In this document: positions 1-7,182 of the stretch, one piece after another | Position numbering within the stretch: the first letter of the stretch is position 1 | How the letters are laid out: the number at the start of each line of letters is the position of its first letter | Source of the DNA: Desulfobulbaceae bacterium | Lineage (GTDB): Bacteria > Desulfobacterota > Desulfobulbia > Desulfobulbales > Desulfobulbaceae | Assembly (NCBI GenBank): GCA_003508005.1 | Contig: DNUE01000049.1 | Span: 1 to 21,808 of the forward strand | DNA: 21,808 nucleotides | Direction: 5' to 3' | Notes under the pieces: model-generated | The model's database searches: none | Told to the model about the DNA's origin: nothing | The model's input: only the letters and a program-made list of their open reading frames with translations | Translations under genes and position numbers: made by a program

Positions 1-644
1 GTAATCAGCAATTCCTCAAGCTCTTCCAGGAGCTCGGCATCAACAACCTTGCGCCCCCGGAACAGCCGGTCCAAACCGCCGCTCAGGGCCTCCCGGGTCC
101 GGCTCAACCGGTCCCGCAGGCGGCGAAACATCCCCCGCCGCTCGGCTTCGGCGGTAACCTCGCCGATCTCCTCCAGGTCCTCAACCGCCAGGATTTCCGG
201 AGTAACCTCCGGCTCCCGGGGCTCCACAGGGGCCGCAAGCGGCTCGGGTTCGGGTTCGGGGACGGTAACCGCGGGGATGGCCGGCGCGGTTTCCGCCTCC
301 GGGGGCGGCGGGGGTTCCGGCGGCAGCGCCGCGGGCGCCTCGACGCCGGCCGCCTCGGATTCGGCCGCGCCTTCCTCCAGGGCCGGCGGGGCCTCATCCT
401 CCGGCGGCCCTTCCCGGCGCCAGCGGCGGAAAAAACCACGCCGCGGGGGAGCGGAATCGGTCTCGGTTGGGGCCGGCGCCTTGTCCAAAGCTTCCGGCTC
501 GGACTCGACCACCGCTTCTTCCCCGGTAACCTCCAAGTCCGTCTCGGCCTCAGGAACCGGTTCAGCCTCTTCTAGGAGGGGGGCGGCGCCGTTTTCCTCG
601 TCCCGGCCGGTATCCTTGCCCTTGCGGCGAAACCAGCGGCGCAT
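1..644 (-). CDS. ftsY: Signal recognition particle receptor FtsY, N-terminal part (cut by window edge)
   Basis: FtsY is the SRP receptor GTPase that docks ribosome-nascent chain complexes at the inner membrane. 214 codons are visible, beginning MRRWFRRKGK. Residues about 10-165 form a long acidic, proline- and glutamate-rich linker typical of the FtsY A domain. The start of the NG domain then appears (RRGMFRRLRDRLSRTREAL, later RGRKVVDAELLEELEELLI). The GTPase motifs lie beyond the window. Besides the N-terminal basic-aromatic patch there is a second one near residue 68 (PRRGFFRRWRREG) and a third at the NG junction. Amphipathic patches of this kind are known lipid-binding sites in FtsY. The ATG is two bases after the glyS stop, with only a weak ribosome-binding site, which suggests translational coupling. 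The identification rests on the A-domain plus NG-start pattern, since the catalytic part is not visible. Confidence 0.85.
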   Translation of the reverse strand, partial: MRRWFRRKGKDTGRDEENGAAPLLEEAEPVPEAETDLEVTGEEAVVESEPEALDKAPAPTETDSAPPRRGFFRRWRREGPPEDEAPPALEEGAAESEAAGVEAPAALPPEPPPPPEAETAPAIPAVTVPEPEPEPLAAPVEPREPEVTPEILAVEDLEEIGEVTAEAERRGMFRRLRDRLSRTREALSGGLDRLFRGRKVVDAELLEELEELLI

Positions 645-646
645 CT

Positions 647-2716
647 CTAAGACGTCGTAATTTTAGAGAAATCGGCCATGAGGAGGAAAGTCTGGCTGAT
701 ACTGAGCAGCAAGGCCAGCCGGTTGCGGCGCAGGGCTGCATCTTCGGCCATCACCATCACCTTTTCAAAATAGGCGTCCACCGGACCTCTGAGGCTGGCC
801 AGGGCCTTACAGACCCCGGGGTAATCCCGGCTTTCCAGGGCCTGGTTCACCTGCGACTTCATCAATTGGGCCGACTGATAGAGGATGTTCTCTTCCCCGT
901 ATTGGAAGAGGGCGGGGTCAACCTCGCCGGGCTCGGCCCCCTGGGCGATATTGATCACCCGCTTAAAGGCCGTGGCCAGGGAGGGAAAATCCGGGCTCTG
1001 GCGGAATTCGTGCAGCGCCCGCACCTTGTCCGCCGCGTCCACCACGTCCCGGCAGCCGGCGGTCAACACCGCGGTGATGGTCTCGTGGTCAAAGCCTTCC
1101 GTCAGGAGGAGGCGCTGGAGCCGGGTCTGGAAAAAGTCCAGCACCTCCAGGGCGGTTTCCTCCCGGGTGCGGCTGATCTTGTCCTTGAGCAGCTCGAGAG
1201 CCAGGGCCACGGCCGCCGGCAGATCCAGATGCAGCCTCGTGCTCCCCAAGATGCGGATGACGGCCAGGGCATGGCGCCTGAGTCCGTAAGGGTCGGCGGT
1301 GCCGGTGGGGCTCAGTCCTACCCCGAAGCAGCCGCAGACGGTGTCCAGGCGGTCCGCCATCCCCACCAGGGCGCCCACCGTATCCCGGGGCAGCTCATCG
1401 TCGGCATGACGGGGGAGGTAGTGAGTGAACAGGGCCTCGGCCACTTCCGGGGACTCCCCGCTCAACAGGGCGTACTTTTGGCCCATAACCCCCTGGAGGC
1501 TGGGGAATTCGCCCACCATTTCCGTGACGATGTCAGCCTTGCACAGGGTGGCGGCGCGGGCCACCGCATCGGCCGACTCCGGGGCCAATTGCCGGGCCAG
1601 GCTCACCGCCAGCTCCCGGAAGCGCTCCATCTTCTCGTAGGAGGTCCCCAGGAGGGAGTGAAACACCACCCCCTTCAAGGCATCCACCCGTTGGGCCAAC
1701 GGCGTTTTGGAGTCCTCCTGGAAGAAAAACATGGCGTCGGAAAGCCGGGCCCTGATCACCCGCTCGTGGCCCTGGCGCACTACGTCCGGGTTCCGGGTCT
1801 GGGTGTTGTTCACCGCGATGAAATGGGGCATGAGCCTGCCCGCCTTGTCCACCACGGCAAAGTACTTCTGGTGCTCGCGCATGGAGGTGATCAGCACCTC
1901 CCTGGGCAGGGCCAGGAAGCGCTCCTCGAAGGTGCCGCAGATGGCGAAGGGCTTTTCCACCAGGTTGCAGACCGTGTTCACCAGCTCCTCGTCGGGGAGG
2001 ATGGTGCCGTCCACCTCGCTCGCGGCCCGGGTGATTTCCGCAAGCACCGCGGCGCGTCGTTCGGCCGGATCGACCATGACCTCGGCCCGGCGCAGGGTTT
2101 CCAGGTAGTCGGCAAGCCCGCTGGCGGAAAAGGGGCCACGGCCCATGAAGCGGTGCCCTTCCGTATTGTTGCCGCTTGCGGTCTGATCCAGGACGAAGGG
2201 GACGATCTTGCCGTTGTAAACGGCGAGCAGCCATTGGATCGGCCTGGCAAAACTGATGCGGCCGCTGCCCCAGCGCATGGATTTGGGGAAGCTCAGGCCG
2301 GTGACTATCTCGGGCAGCAGTTCGGCAAGCAGTTCCGGGGTGGGGCGGCCTTTTTCCGCAACCCGGACCATGAGGTAGTCACCCTTCGGGGTCTGGGCGA
2401 TCTGCAGGGACTCAACGCCAACCCCGCGTGATCTGGCAAAGCCGATGGCCGCCTGGGTGGGCTGGCCGTCCTGGGTGAAGGCCGCCTTTTTCGGCGGCCC
2501 CAGAACCTCTTCTTCCCGGTCTGGTTGCTGGGCGGCCAGCCCGCGCACGGAAACAACCAGGCGGCGGGGGGTGGCCAGGGCCTTCAGGGAGGAGTAGGAC
2601 AGGCTCAGGCTGGAAAGCTTTTCTTCCATCAGCTTTTCCAGCTGGTGCATGGCGGGGAGGATATAGCCCGCAGGGATTTCTTCGGTGCCGATTTCAAAGA
2701 GGAGTTCGTCTTGCAT
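647..2716 (-). CDS. glyS: Glycyl-tRNA synthetase beta subunit
   Basis: This is the beta chain of the heterotetrameric (alpha2beta2) bacterial glycyl-tRNA synthetase, which binds tRNA-Gly and is needed for charging. The 689-residue product matches the usual length of about 690. It opens with the characteristic MQDELLFEIGTEEIPAGYI and contains the family strings ATPRRLVV, FPKSMRW, REHQKYFAV and ADRLDTVCGCFGVG. The ATG at 2716 is chosen because the protein family begins there; a longer open frame to 2797 only adds unrelated residues. The folE2-like gene ends 23 bases upstream and ftsY begins two bases downstream. No glyQ (alpha subunit) is next to it, although the two are commonly adjacent, so the alpha subunit must be encoded elsewhere. 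Confidence 0.96.
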   Translation of the reverse strand: MQDELLFEIGTEEIPAGYILPAMHQLEKLMEEKLSSLSLSYSSLKALATPRRLVVSVRGLAAQQPDREEEVLGPPKKAAFTQDGQPTQAAIGFARSRGVGVESLQIAQTPKGDYLMVRVAEKGRPTPELLAELLPEIVTGLSFPKSMRWGSGRISFARPIQWLLAVYNGKIVPFVLDQTASGNNTEGHRFMGRGPFSASGLADYLETLRRAEVMVDPAERRAAVLAEITRAASEVDGTILPDEELVNTVCNLVEKPFAICGTFEERFLALPREVLITSMREHQKYFAVVDKAGRLMPHFIAVNNTQTRNPDVVRQGHERVIRARLSDAMFFFQEDSKTPLAQRVDALKGVVFHSLLGTSYEKMERFRELAVSLARQLAPESADAVARAATLCKADIVTEMVGEFPSLQGVMGQKYALLSGESPEVAEALFTHYLPRHADDELPRDTVGALVGMADRLDTVCGCFGVGLSPTGTADPYGLRRHALAVIRILGSTRLHLDLPAAVALALELLKDKISRTREETALEVLDFFQTRLQRLLLTEGFDHETITAVLTAGCRDVVDAADKVRALHEFRQSPDFPSLATAFKRVINIAQGAEPGEVDPALFQYGEENILYQSAQLMKSQVNQALESRDYPGVCKALASLRGPVDAYFEKVMVMAEDAALRRNRLALLLSISQTFLLMADFSKITTS

Positions 2717-2739
2717 GGTTGGGCTCTCGCTTGTCTGGG

Positions 2740-3522
2740 TCAATGGGCCGCCCGGATTTCTTGCCGGCCGCCGGTGGTGGGGTCTTCTTCCGGCCATTCC
2801 AGGGAGGCAAAGGTGCTGTACCCTTGCGAAAGGTTCTCCACCAGGATGGAAAACCAGCGAATGGCAGGGTGTTTTTCAAGTTTCGCGGCCAGGGCCTTGG
2901 TGATGTTCTCCACGGAAAGAGTCTGCTCGGCATCGCCGCCTCCGGCTGGCCAGTTCAGGTCGTGCCGGGTCACCTCTTCCACCAGGGTGATGAGTTCCTC
3001 AAGCCAGATGAAATGCCGGAAGCGCAAGCGGATGGTGGCCAGCCCCCAGTGGCCGAGGGAGCGGGGCAGGCCGTTGTTCACCTGGGAAGGGAGGGGCGGG
3101 GAGATGGGCACCTGGACCTCCAGGATGAGGTCGTCGGTTTTCTCCAGCGAGCCGTGCATCTTGCAGGCATACTCGCGGATCTCCACGCCGCTGTTCTGGC
3201 CTTTGCCCCTTTTCAGGAAGTAGGGGAAGGCGATTTCCATGTGGGCCGCTTCCGCCTGGAGTCTGGCCTTCATCTCCTCGAGGATCAGGTGGAAGCTTTT
3301 CAGGTTGATTTCGCCGTGGAAGCGGTTGAGGATCTCCACGAAGCGGCTCATGTGCGTGCCCTTGAAGTGATGGGGCAGGTTCACGTACATGTTGACCGTG
3401 GCCACGGTTTTCTGGGTTTTTTGCGCCTTGTCGAGAACGGTGACCGGGTAGGAGATGTTCTTGACTCCCACCTTTTTTATGTTGATGCGCCGGTAATCGC
3501 GTTGGCCCTGGATGTCTTTCAT
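2740..3522 (-). CDS. FolE2/MptA-family (GTP cyclohydrolase IB) homologue with altered metal site
   Basis: Authentic FolE2 is a metal-dependent GTP cyclohydrolase that makes dihydroneopterin triphosphate for folate or queuosine. The 260-residue product aligns well with that family from residue 1 to about 100: DIQGQRDYRRINIKKVGVKN, LPHHFKGTHMSRFVEILN and AAHMEIAFPYFLKR are typical. However, the place where the family carries a CPCS-type motif (about residues 138-148) reads VPISPPLPSQV, with no cysteine. The C-terminal His-rich motif after VEN (about 228-240) reads LSQGYSTFAS, with no histidine. The internal VEE glutamate (181-183) remains. Family membership is clear, but cyclohydrolase activity is doubtful, so no gene symbol is given. 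It lies 23 bases upstream of glyS on the same strand and probably shares its transcript. It could be a regulator, a binding protein or an enzyme with a new reaction. Confidence 0.85.
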   Translation of the reverse strand: MKDIQGQRDYRRINIKKVGVKNISYPVTVLDKAQKTQKTVATVNMYVNLPHHFKGTHMSRFVEILNRFHGEINLKSFHLILEEMKARLQAEAAHMEIAFPYFLKRGKGQNSGVEIREYACKMHGSLEKTDDLILEVQVPISPPLPSQVNNGLPRSLGHWGLATIRLRFRHFIWLEELITLVEEVTRHDLNWPAGGGDAEQTLSVENITKALAAKLEKHPAIRWFSILVENLSQGYSTFASLEWPEEDPTTGGRQEIRAAH

Positions 3523-3558
3523 CGCGCCTGCACTAAAGTTTCTGGGTGTCCGTTGGCC

Positions 3559-3584
3559 AAAAAAACAAGCCTCGGGCCGGAGGC
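3559..3584 (-). terminator. Probable rho-independent terminator after the receiver gene
   Basis: Read on the minus strand, a GCCTC/GAGGC stem with a six-base loop (3569-3584) is followed by TTG and seven consecutive T (3559-3568). It lies between the receiver gene stop and the folE2-like start. It would separate the purA-to-receiver part from folE2-glyS-ftsY, although only about 36 bases remain for a promoter of the latter and none is obvious. Confidence 0.6.
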
Positions 3585-3654
3585 CCAGCCGCCTGGGGCA
3601 AGGGAGGATGGCTCGAGGCGAGGGGCATTGCGCAAGGCGCGCCGCTGACGTGCG

Positions 3655-4008
3655 CTACTTGCTGAGATGTTTTTTTACCGCGGCCTTCAGCTCGTCGAGG
3701 TTTGAGGATTTGACTATGTACTCGTCCGACGCCCAGGAGGCAAGATCCTGTTTGTACTCCTGGTAGGCCGAGCTGAGGATCACCGGCAGGCCGGGGCTCT
3801 TCTCCTTGATCTGCCGCAGGACGTCGATGCCGTTGATGCCGGGCATGTTGATGTCGAGGATGACCAGATCCGGCGCGATGATCTTCAGTTTTCCCAGGGC
3901 CTCCTCGCCGGAGAGGGCCGAGTGCACTTCGTATCCCTCTTCTTCCAGTTCTTCCCGGTAGAGCAGATGAATGCTGTCTTCGTCGTCAACGAGCAGTATT
4001 TTTTTCAT
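3655..4008 (-). CDS. Stand-alone response regulator receiver protein (CheY-like)
   Basis: This 117-residue protein is a single receiver (REC) domain with no output domain. The acidic pocket is D8-D9 (LLVDDED), the phosphoacceptor is D52 (LVILDINMPG), the switch hydroxyl is S79/S80 (VILSSAY) and the conserved lysine is K100 (YIVKSS). Such proteins carry phosphate from a histidine kinase to a target by protein contact. No kinase is encoded in the window, so the partner is unknown. It starts 46 bases after galT with a reasonable GAGGTG ribosome-binding site and is followed by a terminator-like hairpin, so it is likely the last gene of the upstream transcript. It does not resemble a flagellar CheY more than any other orphan receiver. 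Confidence 0.93.
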   Translation of the reverse strand: MKKILLVDDEDSIHLLYREELEEEGYEVHSALSGEEALGKLKIIAPDLVILDINMPGINGIDVLRQIKEKSPGLPVILSSAYQEYKQDLASWASDEYIVKSSNLDELKAAVKKHLSK

Positions 4009-4054
4009 GGCGCACCTCTTGGTTGTTGCGCAAGCGGGGTTGCTTTTTCCGGCG

Positions 4055-5056
4055 TCAGATCGACGCCTCCTTCAGAAAGCGGGCCGCCTCTTCCGGGGGG
4101 ATGGGGTTGATGTAGAAGCCGGAGCCCCATTCGAAGCCAGCGATCATGGTCAGTTTCGGCATGATTTCAAAATGCCAGTGATAATGCTCCAGGGGATTGG
4201 AGCGCAGGGGTTGGGTGTGAAGGACAAAGTTATAGGGAACCCCAGGGATACAGGCATCCAACCGCCGCATGGTCTCGGAAAAGATACTGACCAGCTGGTT
4301 CATGGACTCCTCGCTCTGCTCGGTATAGGAAGAGCCGTGCTCCTTGGGCAGAATCCACATTTCAAAGGGGGTGCGGGGGGCAAACGGAGTCAAGGTGACA
4401 AAATAATTGTTCTGGCAGACCAGGCGAACATCCTGCTGGATTTCCTGGTGGATGATATCGCAGAAGATACAGCGGTCCTTGTACTTGTAATAGGAGAGGG
4501 CTCCCTCAAGCTCAGAGGTGACCATCCGGGGGAGGATGGGAAGAGCGACCAGTTGGGAATGGGGATGCTCCAGGGAGGCCCCGGCGGCGCGACCGTAATT
4601 CTTGAATACCATGACATAGAGAAAACGCTTGTCCTGGGCCAAATCGAGGATCCGGTTGCGGAAAGCGCGAAAAATATTCATCATCTGCTGATGGGGAAGG
4701 AAGGAGAAACGGTCGTCGTGGCCGGGACTCTCGATTACCACCTCATGGGCGCCGATGCCGTTCATCCGGTCATAGAGCCCCTCGCCGGACTTCTCCAGGT
4801 TGCCCTCGATGATCAGGGCAGGAAACTTGTTGGGCACCACCCGCAGCTGCCATCCCGCTGCATTGGGGGGAAGGCCGGGTTCCCGGCCAAACACCAGGAC
4901 CTCGTTGGGAGTTGTCTTTTCGTTGCCAGGACAGAGCGGACAGAAGCCGCCGGTGGACTTGTACTCCTCGACGATAAAATCAGTGGGCCGTCTGCTCCGC
5001 TCCTTGGAGATAATGATCCAGCGTCCAAGAATTGGATCCTTGCGCAACTCAGGCAT
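4055..5056 (-). CDS. galT: Galactose-1-phosphate uridylyltransferase family protein
   Basis: GalT swaps UMP between UDP-glucose and galactose-1-phosphate through a uridylylated histidine. The 333-residue product has the HIT-superfamily catalytic string H164-P-H166-S-Q168 (LEHPHSQ) and a C-terminal HxH segment (YHWHFEIMP). Cysteine pairs C39-x2-C42 (FCPLCPGNE) and C196-x2-C199 (CIFCD) may bind metal. The ATG at 5056 is used because MPELRKDPILGRWIII is the usual N-terminus of the family; the frame stays open further upstream into dksA. It starts five bases after the dksA stop, so the two are probably co-transcribed. No other Leloir-pathway gene is nearby. A related nucleotidyltransferase such as ADP-glucose phosphorylase cannot be excluded from sequence alone. 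Confidence 0.87.
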   Translation of the reverse strand: MPELRKDPILGRWIIISKERSRRPTDFIVEEYKSTGGFCPLCPGNEKTTPNEVLVFGREPGLPPNAAGWQLRVVPNKFPALIIEGNLEKSGEGLYDRMNGIGAHEVVIESPGHDDRFSFLPHQQMMNIFRAFRNRILDLAQDKRFLYVMVFKNYGRAAGASLEHPHSQLVALPILPRMVTSELEGALSYYKYKDRCIFCDIIHQEIQQDVRLVCQNNYFVTLTPFAPRTPFEMWILPKEHGSSYTEQSEESMNQLVSIFSETMRRLDACIPGVPYNFVLHTQPLRSNPLEHYHWHFEIMPKLTMIAGFEWGSGFYINPIPPEEAARFLKEASI

Positions 5057-5061
5057 GGCTG

Positions 5062-5424
5062 CTACCGCCCCTGGGCTTTTTCGCGCTGTTCCTGCCTGGT
5101 CTTGCAGTCTATGCAATATTTGGCCACGGGACGGGCCTCCAGCCGCTTCACGGAAATCTCCTCGCCGCACCCCTCGCACACTCCGTAGGTGCCGTCTTCA
5201 ATTCGCTCCAGGGCCTCTTCGATCTTGTTCATCAGCTTGCGTTCGCGGTCACGAATGCGCAACTCAAAGTTACGGTCCGACTCCACAGTTGCCCGGTCAT
5301 TGGGATCGGGAATGTTGCCGGTTTGGGTCGTCATCTCTGAAAGGGTCTGTTCCACATCGCTCATGATCTTCCCTTTCATATCTTCAAGTTGGGCCTTGAA
5401 TTTTTTGAGTTGCTTATTATTCAT
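5062..5424 (-). CDS. dksA: DksA/TraR-family RNA polymerase-binding transcription factor
   Basis: DksA enters the RNA polymerase secondary channel and, with ppGpp, resets transcription during starvation. The product is 120 residues with an N-terminal coiled coil, the tip motif D-P-N-D-R-A (DxxDxA, about residues 40-45) required for function in well-studied DksA, and a C-terminal zinc finger made by GVCEGCG and KYCIDCK (C-x2-C-x17-C-x2-C). Of two in-frame ATGs (5430 and 5424) the second is preferred because the GGAG sequence then has a normal seven-base spacing; from the first it would be adjacent. It sits between dnaJ and galT on the same strand. The intact acidic tip argues for a true DksA rather than a shortened TraR. 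Confidence 0.93.
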   Translation of the reverse strand: MNNKQLKKFKAQLEDMKGKIMSDVEQTLSEMTTQTGNIPDPNDRATVESDRNFELRIRDRERKLMNKIEEALERIEDGTYGVCEGCGEEISVKRLEARPVAKYCIDCKTRQEQREKAQGR

Positions 5425-5431
5425 GATCATT

Positions 5432-5435
5432 CTCC
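5432..5435 (-). promoter_or_regulatory. Ribosome-binding site that decides the dksA start
   Basis: GGAG on the minus strand lies seven bases before the ATG at 5424 but directly next to the ATG at 5430, so the downstream ATG is the more likely start. Confidence 0.65.
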
Positions 5436-5552
5436 GGTCAACGCATATAATCCGTCTGTGTTAATTGACGATTTCTGTCCCCTGGCATGTAACAACATCA
5501 TCCGTCGCTCCTGTTCCGCAGCCGGATATCGGCAATCACCATCTCCCTGCCC

Positions 5553-5577
5553 GCCGGTCTGCCTTGGCAGAGCCGGC
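5553..5577 (-). repeat. Strong hairpin between dnaJ and dksA
   Basis: An 11-bp stem made of GCCGG and TCTGC(C) arms with one unpaired base and a tiny loop lies just after the dnaJ stop. There is no T-run after it on either strand, so it is not a standard terminator. It may be a processing or stability element between dnaJ and dksA. The rest of the 5431-5580 gap shows nothing else recognisable. Confidence 0.5.
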
Positions 5578-5580
5578 AGT

Positions 5581-6720
5581 TCAGGCATCGCTTGCCCGCT
5601 GATTCTTGTCATTCTGGCCGAAGTGGCTATGCAGGAGTCGGGAGAAAAAACCTTCCTCATGGCTCTCGCCGCTTATTTCGACAAATTCCTTGAGCAGCAC
5701 CTTCTGCTGCTTGCTCAACTTGGTCGGGGTCTGCACCTGCACCTCAACAACCATGTCGCCACGGCTCTTGTCGCGCAGGCTCGGCACTCCTTCCCGCCGC
5801 AGAGTAAACCGTTCGCCCGGTTGTGTTCCTGCGGGTATCTTCAGGGAGGCGGTACCGTGAATCGTCGGCACTTCCACCTCGCTTCCCAGCGCGGCCCTGG
5901 CCATGGAGACCGGGTAGCGCAGAAATATGGTCTGCCCCTCGCGCTGGAAATACTCATGGGGTTGAACATGGATGACCACGTACAGGTCACCTGCAGACCC
6001 GCCGCGGCGGCCGCCCTCGCCCTCGCCCCGGAGACGCATGCGGGCGCCGCTGTCTACTCCAGAGGGAATTTTGATCGCCACTTTCTTGGTCTTGTTGACC
6101 AGGCCCTGGCCGTGACAGTCGTTGCACGGCTCGATGATGACTTGGCCGACCCCCTGGCACTGGGGACAGGTGGAACTGACCTGAAAAAATCCCTGAGAAC
6201 GGATCACTTGGCCCCGGCCATGACAGGCTGGGCACATCTGCGGCTTGTACCCAGGCCGCGCCCCTGATCCCTCACAGGTCCAGCAGGTCTCCCGCCTGGT
6301 AAGCTCCACTTCCCGGCTGGTTCCGTGAACCGCATCCATGAACGAAATTTCAATATCATAGCGCAGGTCATCGCCGGGAATCGGAGCGTTTGGATTCCGC
6401 TGCCGGTTCCGACCGCCGAATCCAAAGAGATCCCCGAAAAGATCGTTGATGCTGGAGAAAATATCCTCGGCCGAGCCCGGTCCGCTGTAGCCGCTGTTTT
6501 TCAACCCCTCTTGCCCATAGGTATCGTAAAGCCTTCGTTTCTGGACATCACTCAGAACCTCATAGGCCTCCGCGGCTTCCTTAAACTTGGTCTCCGCCTC
6601 CAGATCGCCAGGATTTCGGTCGGGATGATACTTCATGGCCAGCTTGCGGTAGGCTTTCTTGATTTCTTCCGCACTGGCCTCGACTGATACGCCAAGTATA
6701 TCGTAGTAGTCCCTGTTCAT
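5581..6720 (-). CDS. dnaJ: Chaperone protein DnaJ (Hsp40)
   Basis: DnaJ delivers unfolded proteins to DnaK and stimulates its ATPase. The 379-residue product has all domains of a type I DnaJ. The J domain (1-70) carries H32-P33-D34. A Gly/Phe-rich linker follows (FGDLFGFGGRNRQ). The zinc region has four CxxCxGxG repeats (CWTCEGSG, CPACHGRG, CPQCQGVG, CNDCHGQG), and the C-terminal substrate-binding domains close the protein. The C-terminal tail is ordinary. It lies 63 bases after rpoZ and is not beside dnaK or grpE. A leader stretch with GGAGG about 30 bases and GAAGGAAG about 20 bases upstream of the ATG may contain an additional promoter, but no clear -35/-10 pair was seen. Confidence 0.97.
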   Translation of the reverse strand: MNRDYYDILGVSVEASAEEIKKAYRKLAMKYHPDRNPGDLEAETKFKEAAEAYEVLSDVQKRRLYDTYGQEGLKNSGYSGPGSAEDIFSSINDLFGDLFGFGGRNRQRNPNAPIPGDDLRYDIEISFMDAVHGTSREVELTRRETCWTCEGSGARPGYKPQMCPACHGRGQVIRSQGFFQVSSTCPQCQGVGQVIIEPCNDCHGQGLVNKTKKVAIKIPSGVDSGARMRLRGEGEGGRRGGSAGDLYVVIHVQPHEYFQREGQTIFLRYPVSMARAALGSEVEVPTIHGTASLKIPAGTQPGERFTLRREGVPSLRDKSRGDMVVEVQVQTPTKLSKQQKVLLKEFVEISGESHEEGFFSRLLHSHFGQNDKNQRASDA

Positions 6721-6783
6721 CGAAGATCCGCTTCTGGTCCTAAACTTCCTTCGTTCCTCCGTACCACTGGCGTGGGCTGAAAA

Positions 6784-7062
6784 TCAATCTTCCTCTTCCT
6801 GGACTCCCTCGCCCTCTGCCGGCACTTCGGCCGAGGCTGCAGCCGTCTTCCGTTGCCTGGAGATCTCATGAATATTGTCAAACGTCACCTTGCCAGCCGC
6901 GATCTCGCGCAGGGTCATGACAACCTCCTTGTTTTTTCCCTTGACCAGGAAGGGTTCGCCCTCGCGATGCTGGCGAATGCGCTCAACAGCGAGGTGGACC
7001 AGGGCAAAACGGTTGTCATCACCTACCTGCGCCAGACAGTCTTCAACGGTTATCCGAGCCAT
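6784..7062 (-). CDS. rpoZ: DNA-directed RNA polymerase omega subunit
   Basis: Omega helps assemble and stabilise beta-prime in RNA polymerase. The 92-residue protein has the family N-terminus MARITVEDCLAQVGDDNRFALVHLAVERIRQ (shortened here to its key positions: MARITVEDCL, NRFALV and the conserved A-x-x-R segment) and the TLREIAAGKV segment. It ends in an acidic tail of about 20 residues (AEVPAEGEGVQEEED), common in this family. A strong GGAGG ribosome-binding site precedes the ATG. It lies 120 bases after purA. Omega and DksA both act on RNA polymerase in the stringent response and are separated here only by dnaJ. Confidence 0.95.
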   Translation of the reverse strand: MARITVEDCLAQVGDDNRFALVHLAVERIRQHREGEPFLVKGKNKEVVMTLREIAAGKVTFDNIHEISRQRKTAAASAEVPAEGEGVQEEED

Positions 7063-7182
7063 ATTTTTTCCTCCATTACTTCCACATGCGCGGCGGAGCG
7101 GGGCTGTCAGCAGCCACGCGTCCTGCGCGCTAATTTTTATTTTTTCTTTCCCTTCCGGCTTCAGGATGCGGAAAAAAGCGCA

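Noticed and set aside
49..660. Plus-strand open frame of 203 codons, serine/glycine/arginine-rich
   Set aside because: It is the antisense of the repetitive acidic FtsY linker; the FtsY reading on the minus strand is coherent.
866..2431. Plus-strand open frame of 521 codons opposite glyS
   Set aside because: It is antisense to a clear glyS, has no recognisable domain, and long open shadows are expected in GC-rich coding DNA.
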